Below are positions 60,781 to 64,000 of a stretch of 64,000 nt of DNA, piece after piece. Under the pieces are notes generated by a model. That model was given only the letters and a program-made list of their open reading frames with translations. It was not told the DNA's origin and did no database searches. Source of the stretch: Marivibrio sp040218065 (GTDB lineage Bacteria > Pseudomonadota > Alphaproteobacteria > UBA8366 > Aestuariispiraceae); the NCBI RefSeq assembly GCF_040218065.1, contig NZ_JAVJQE010000013.1, positions 186,001 to 250,000 of the forward strand, given 5' to 3'. Each line of letters begins with the position of its first letter. Positions within the stretch are counted from its first letter, which is position 1. The translations under genes were made by a program, and so were the position numbers.

Positions 60781-61842
60781 TCAGTCGAACTGCAATTCCC
60801 GCGCGACCGGCGCGAAATAGGCCTCGACCTCCTCGTCGCTCACGTCCTCGGGGCGCGCCGCGCGCCATTGCGGGGCGTGATCCTTGTCGACCAGGACCGC
60901 GCGAATGCCCTCGTAGAAGTCCGAACCCGGGCGCAGGCAGCCCTGGCTCAGCCGATACTCCATCTTCATCGCCGAATCGAAGTCCATGTCCCGGCCGCGG
61001 CGCAGCTGGGCCAGCGTGACCTTCATCGAGGCGGGCGACTTCTTTTTCAGGGTCGCCAGCGTCTCGGCCGCGAAGACGGAGCCGTCGGCCTCGAGCGCGG
61101 CGAAGATCTCCTCAAGCCGGTCGTAGGCGAAGCAGCGGTCGATCGTGGCGCGGTGCGGGGCGAGCGTCGGCTCGCCCGCATGGACGGCGAACGGCTCGAC
61201 CGCGCGGGCGACGCCGCCGTGCGGATCGGCGTCGAGCGCGGCTCCCGCCAGCGCCGCCTCCAGCGCCTCGGTCTTCTCGCTGGGCACGACGTGGGTGGCG
61301 AGGCCAAGCGCCGCGGCGTCGGCCGCGCCGATGCGCGCCCCCGTCAGGGCCAGATAGAGGCCCGTCTCGCCCGGGCATTTGTTCAGGAACCACGTCCCGC
61401 CGACGTCCGGAAACAGGCCGATGCCCGTCTCCGGCATGGCGAACATCAGCTTTTCGGTGGCGATCCGGAAATCGCCGTGGACCGACAGCCCTACGCCGCC
61501 GCCCATCGTCACCCCGTCCAGGATCGCGACGTAGGGCTTCGGGAACATATGGATGCGCCGGTTGAGCCGGTATTCCTCATAGAAGAAGGTTTTGGTCAGC
61601 TCGCCGCCGTCTTTGCCCGCCTGCCACACGGCGCGCACGTCGCCGCCGGCGCAGAAGGCCTTCTCGCCCGCGCCCTTGATCAGCACGGCGGCGACGGCCG
61701 GGTCGCCCTCCCAGGCCTTCAGCTGCGGGTCCATCTTCTCGATCATCGCCAGATCGAGGGCGTTCAGCGCCTTCGGCCGGTTGAGGGTGACGACGGCCAG
61801 GTCGCCTTTGCGCTCGAACAGGATGCTATCCTCGTCGCTCAT
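60781..61842 (-). CDS. 3-hydroxyisobutyryl-CoA hydrolase (enoyl-CoA hydratase superfamily)
   Basis: 353 aa, longer than ordinary enoyl-CoA hydratases as in the HIBCH family. Crotonase motifs are AFCAGGDVRAVW (near residue 63) and the oxyanion segment DGVTMGGGVGLSVHGDFRIATEKLMFAMPETGIGLFPDVGG near 108-148; the long C-terminal part (RRGRDMDFDSAMKMEYRLSQ ... FYEGIRAVLVDKD) is HIBCH-typical. It releases free 3-hydroxyisobutyrate. ATG at 61842 is 8 bases from the stop of the acyl-CoA dehydrogenase gene. Confidence 0.93.
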   Translation of the reverse strand: MSDEDSILFERKGDLAVVTLNRPKALNALDLAMIEKMDPQLKAWEGDPAVAAVLIKGAGEKAFCAGGDVRAVWQAGKDGGELTKTFFYEEYRLNRRIHMFPKPYVAILDGVTMGGGVGLSVHGDFRIATEKLMFAMPETGIGLFPDVGGTWFLNKCPGETGLYLALTGARIGAADAAALGLATHVVPSEKTEALEAALAGAALDADPHGGVARAVEPFAVHAGEPTLAPHRATIDRCFAYDRLEEIFAALEADGSVFAAETLATLKKKSPASMKVTLAQLRRGRDMDFDSAMKMEYRLSQGCLRPGSDFYEGIRAVLVDKDHAPQWRAARPEDVSDEEVEAYFAPVARELQFD

Positions 61843-61850
61843 GGGGCGGA

Positions 61851-62990
61851 TCAATCCTTCAACAGGGTGCGGGAGATGATGAGGCGCATGATCTCGTTAG
61901 TGCCCTCCAGGATCTGGTGGACGCGGAGATCGCGCAGCCAGCGCTCGACCGGGAAATCGCGCAGGTAGCCGTAGCCGCCATGCAGCTGCAGGGCCTCGTT
62001 GACGATGGCGAAGCAGGCGTCGGTGGCGAAGCGCTTGGCCATCGCGCAGGCCTGGGTCGCGCCCGGGTCCTTGGCGTCCAAGAGGCTGGCCGCCTTGTGC
62101 ACCATCAGGCGCGACGCTTCGAGTTCGGTCGCCATGTCGGCCAATTTGAACTGCAGGGCCTGGAACTCCGCCAGCGCGCGGCCGAACTGCTTACGCTCCT
62201 TGATGTAGGCGCGGCCGGCGTCCAGACCGGCGCGCGCGCCGCCCAGCGAACAGGCCGCGATGTTGATCCGCCCGCCGTCCAGCCCCTTCATGGCGATCTT
62301 GAAGCCCTCGCCCTCCGCGCCGATCCGGTTTTCGACCGGCACGCGGCACTCTTCGAAGATCACGGCCGAGGTCGGCTGCGAATGCCAGCCCAGCTTGCGC
62401 TCCTGCCCGCCGAAGGAGAGGCCGGGCGTTCCCGCTTCGACCGCCAGGCAGGTGATCCCTCCGGGCCCTTGGTCGCCGGTGCGCACCATGCAGACATAAA
62501 CGTCCGAGCGCCCGCCGCCGGAGATGAAGGCCTTCGCGCCGTTCAGCACGTAATGATCGCCCTCGCGCACCGCGCGCGTCTTCAGGCTGGCGGCGTCGGA
62601 GCCGGCGCCGGGTTCGGTCAAGCAGTAGCTGGCGAACCACTCCATCGTCATCAGCTTCGGCAGGAACTTGGCGCGCACGCCGTCGTCCCCGAAGCTGTCG
62701 ATCATCCAGGCCGCCATGTTGTGGATCGAGATATAGGCGGCGGTGGAGGGGCAGGCCGCGGCCAGCTCCTCAAAGATGATGGCGGCGTCGAGGCGCGTCA
62801 GCTCCGAGCCGCCGTGCTCGCCGGAGCAGTAGATCCCGCCGAAGCCCAGCGCCGCGCCCGCGCGCAGCGTCTCTTCCGGGAAGACGCTGTTTTCGTCCCA
62901 GTCGGCGGCGTGCGGGGCCATCGCGTCTTCGGCGAAGCGCCGCGCCATATCCTGGAACGCGGTCTGGTCCTCGTTCAGGGTGAAATCCAT
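61851..62990 (-). CDS. Acyl-CoA dehydrogenase, probably isobutyryl-CoA dehydrogenase
   Basis: 379 aa, usual for acyl-CoA dehydrogenases. The FAD and substrate signatures are YCLTEPGAGSDAASLKTRA near residue 125 and GGYGYLRDFPVERWLRDLRVHQILEGTNEIMR near the end, where the glutamate in LEGTNE is the typical catalytic base position of the isobutyryl/short-chain group. ATG at 62990 fits AGAGG spacing better than the in-frame ATG at 62999. First gene of the valine-degradation operon; its product precedes 3-hydroxyisobutyryl-CoA in the pathway (the hydratase must be elsewhere). Confidence 0.93.
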   Translation of the reverse strand: MDFTLNEDQTAFQDMARRFAEDAMAPHAADWDENSVFPEETLRAGAALGFGGIYCSGEHGGSELTRLDAAIIFEELAAACPSTAAYISIHNMAAWMIDSFGDDGVRAKFLPKLMTMEWFASYCLTEPGAGSDAASLKTRAVREGDHYVLNGAKAFISGGGRSDVYVCMVRTGDQGPGGITCLAVEAGTPGLSFGGQERKLGWHSQPTSAVIFEECRVPVENRIGAEGEGFKIAMKGLDGGRINIAACSLGGARAGLDAGRAYIKERKQFGRALAEFQALQFKLADMATELEASRLMVHKAASLLDAKDPGATQACAMAKRFATDACFAIVNEALQLHGGYGYLRDFPVERWLRDLRVHQILEGTNEIMRLIISRTLLKD

Positions 62991-63185
62991 CGCCCGCATC
63001 CTCTCCGGGCCGGTTTCCGGGCGCGGACCCGCCGCCGGCCTCCACACTTTCGGGCGAGAGCATAGCCGCCGCGGTCCTTCCGTCAACAAGCCGACAGGGC
63101 GACGGACGGCCCCGCTTTTCAGGGCGCGGGGCGCGCGGTAGCGTGGCCCCGGTTCGCGCCGTTCCGCCGGGAGATCCGCTTCGCG

Positions 63186-63845
63186 ATGTACAGGCTCTAC
63201 TATTACCCCGACACCGCCAGCCTCGCCCCTCACATGTGCCTGCTGCAGGCGGGCGCGCCCCATCGGCTCGCGCTGGTCGACCAGTCGAAGGGGGATCTCG
63301 ATTCCGCGGCCTTCCGCGCGATCAGCCCGCACGGCCGCGTGCCCGCCATGTTCGTCGGCGATCCGGAGGAAGGCGGCTACGCCCTGATCGAGGCGGCGGC
63401 GCTCTGCCTCAAGATCGCCGAGGACTTCCCGGAGAGCGGCCTTCTGCCGGCCGCGGGGACGAAAGAGCGCGCCCAGACGCAGCAATGGCTGATCTATCTC
63501 ACCAACACGCTGCAGGCGGACCTGATGGTCTTCAATTACGCGCGGCGCTACGCTTCGACCCCCGCCGGGATCAAACAGGTGAAGGCGGAGAGCGCGGCGC
63601 GCATCGGCTCCATGCTGGGCCATATCGACCGGCATCTGAAGGCGTCGGGCGGCCCGTTTCTCGTCGGATCGGGACCGACGGCGGCCGACTACTTCCTTCT
63701 GATGCTGGCCGGTTGGTGCGAGCAGTTCGAGATTCCGGACCCGCCCTCAATCCGCCCCACCCTGCTGTCCTACCTTCGAGGGATGCAGCAAACCCCCGCC
63801 GCGGTGGAGGCCTATCGGATCGAAGGGCACGGACCGTATTTCTGA
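63186..63845 (+). CDS. Glutathione S-transferase family protein
   Basis: 219 aa. Thioredoxin-like N-terminal domain (YRLYYYPDTASLAPHMCLLQAG, then SPHGRVPAMF with the cis-proline and a LIEAAALCLKIAED segment) and an all-helical C-terminal domain with GPFLVGSGPTAADYFLLML, the N-capping region of GST folds. Similar to the GstA/beta-type bacterial proteins. No clear partner gene adjacent; it diverges from the acyl-CoA dehydrogenase gene with 195 bases between the starts. Confidence 0.92.
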   Translation: MYRLYYYPDTASLAPHMCLLQAGAPHRLALVDQSKGDLDSAAFRAISPHGRVPAMFVGDPEEGGYALIEAAALCLKIAEDFPESGLLPAAGTKERAQTQQWLIYLTNTLQADLMVFNYARRYASTPAGIKQVKAESAARIGSMLGHIDRHLKASGGPFLVGSGPTAADYFLLMLAGWCEQFEIPDPPSIRPTLLSYLRGMQQTPAAVEAYRIEGHGPYF

Positions 63846-63975
63846 CGGCGGCGCGACGGCCGCGACGCAGGGCCGGGACGGAGGGCCGGGACGGAGGGCG
63901 GGCGTCCGCCGCCGCGCCTTTCGAGCCCGCCCTCACAGCTTGCGCGATCGCGTCGCGCGTGGAATTTTCGGGCGC

Positions 63976-64000
63976 ATGATTGAGATCACCCACGCGACCG
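63976..64000 (+). CDS. Possible start of a further gene (first eight codons)
   Basis: ATG at 63976 begins MIEITHAT, a start seen in some GNAT-like proteins, and runs off the right edge. Too short to name; only the position after the GST gene and an open frame support it. Confidence 0.25.

Overview
The window is high-GC DNA with dense, short-spaced genes and reads like the chromosome of a free-living, probably marine, alphaproteobacterium of the Rhodospirillales type. Pointers are the number of solute importers (a peptide-type ABC system, a TRAP system and a Ugp-type ABC system), an LdtR-like MarR regulator, a psd-pssA pair, a dimeric-type NADP isocitrate dehydrogenase, a stand-alone AceE-like E1 enzyme and a large type I secreted surface protein. 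Taxonomy is inferred from gene content only. I saw no tRNA, rRNA, CRISPR array, insertion sequence or prophage.

Layout. 1-4504 (minus): peptide/opine-type ABC importer (binding protein, two permeases, ATPase running off the left edge). 4931-6669 (minus): a two-gene unit of a Xre-type regulator and a PhnD-like binding protein without signal peptide. 6813-10322 (plus): di-iron desaturase, a HAL/PAL-family protein whose MIO-forming Ala-Ser-Gly is absent, and a methyltransferase; a ThDP-dependent AceE-like enzyme converges on them. 13181-16726 (plus): TRAP transporter P-Q-M subunits with a UspA protein. 16740-20073 (minus): GNAT enzyme, pssA, psd and a membrane-anchored LysM protein. 20336-23342: LOG-family protein, an orphan helical protein with a FliM-like C-terminal peptide, a small membrane protein and icd with a strong terminator. 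23524-26057 (minus): a RidA-like/alpha-beta hydrolase fusion overlapping an M20 carbamoylase-type amidohydrolase.

26101-51822 is the centrepiece: a complete type I secretion locus. A single 20.6-kb gene (6861 aa, GTG start) encodes a surface protein with a FecR-like N-terminal domain, a very acidic linker, RTX repeats close to the N-terminus, six ~200-aa beta-rich repeats and 15 LamG-like domains alternating with VCBS/cadherin-like modules. It is followed by its ABC exporter ATPase, which carries a Lys/Ala-rich C-terminal tail of opposite charge to the acidic linker, and by the HlyD-type adaptor. A TolC-type outer-membrane channel is divergently transcribed from the same 0.3-kb control region.

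51841-58884 holds a Ugp-type ABC importer (B-A-E-C order) divergent from a dimethylglycine/sarcosine dehydrogenase-like flavoprotein. 59253-62990 (minus) is a valine-degradation operon (acyl-CoA dehydrogenase, 3-hydroxyisobutyryl-CoA hydrolase, 3-hydroxyisobutyrate dehydrogenase) followed by an LdtR-like regulator. A GST-family gene and the first codons of a further possible gene end the window. Strong hairpins lie between the binding-protein gene and the permease genes in all three importers.
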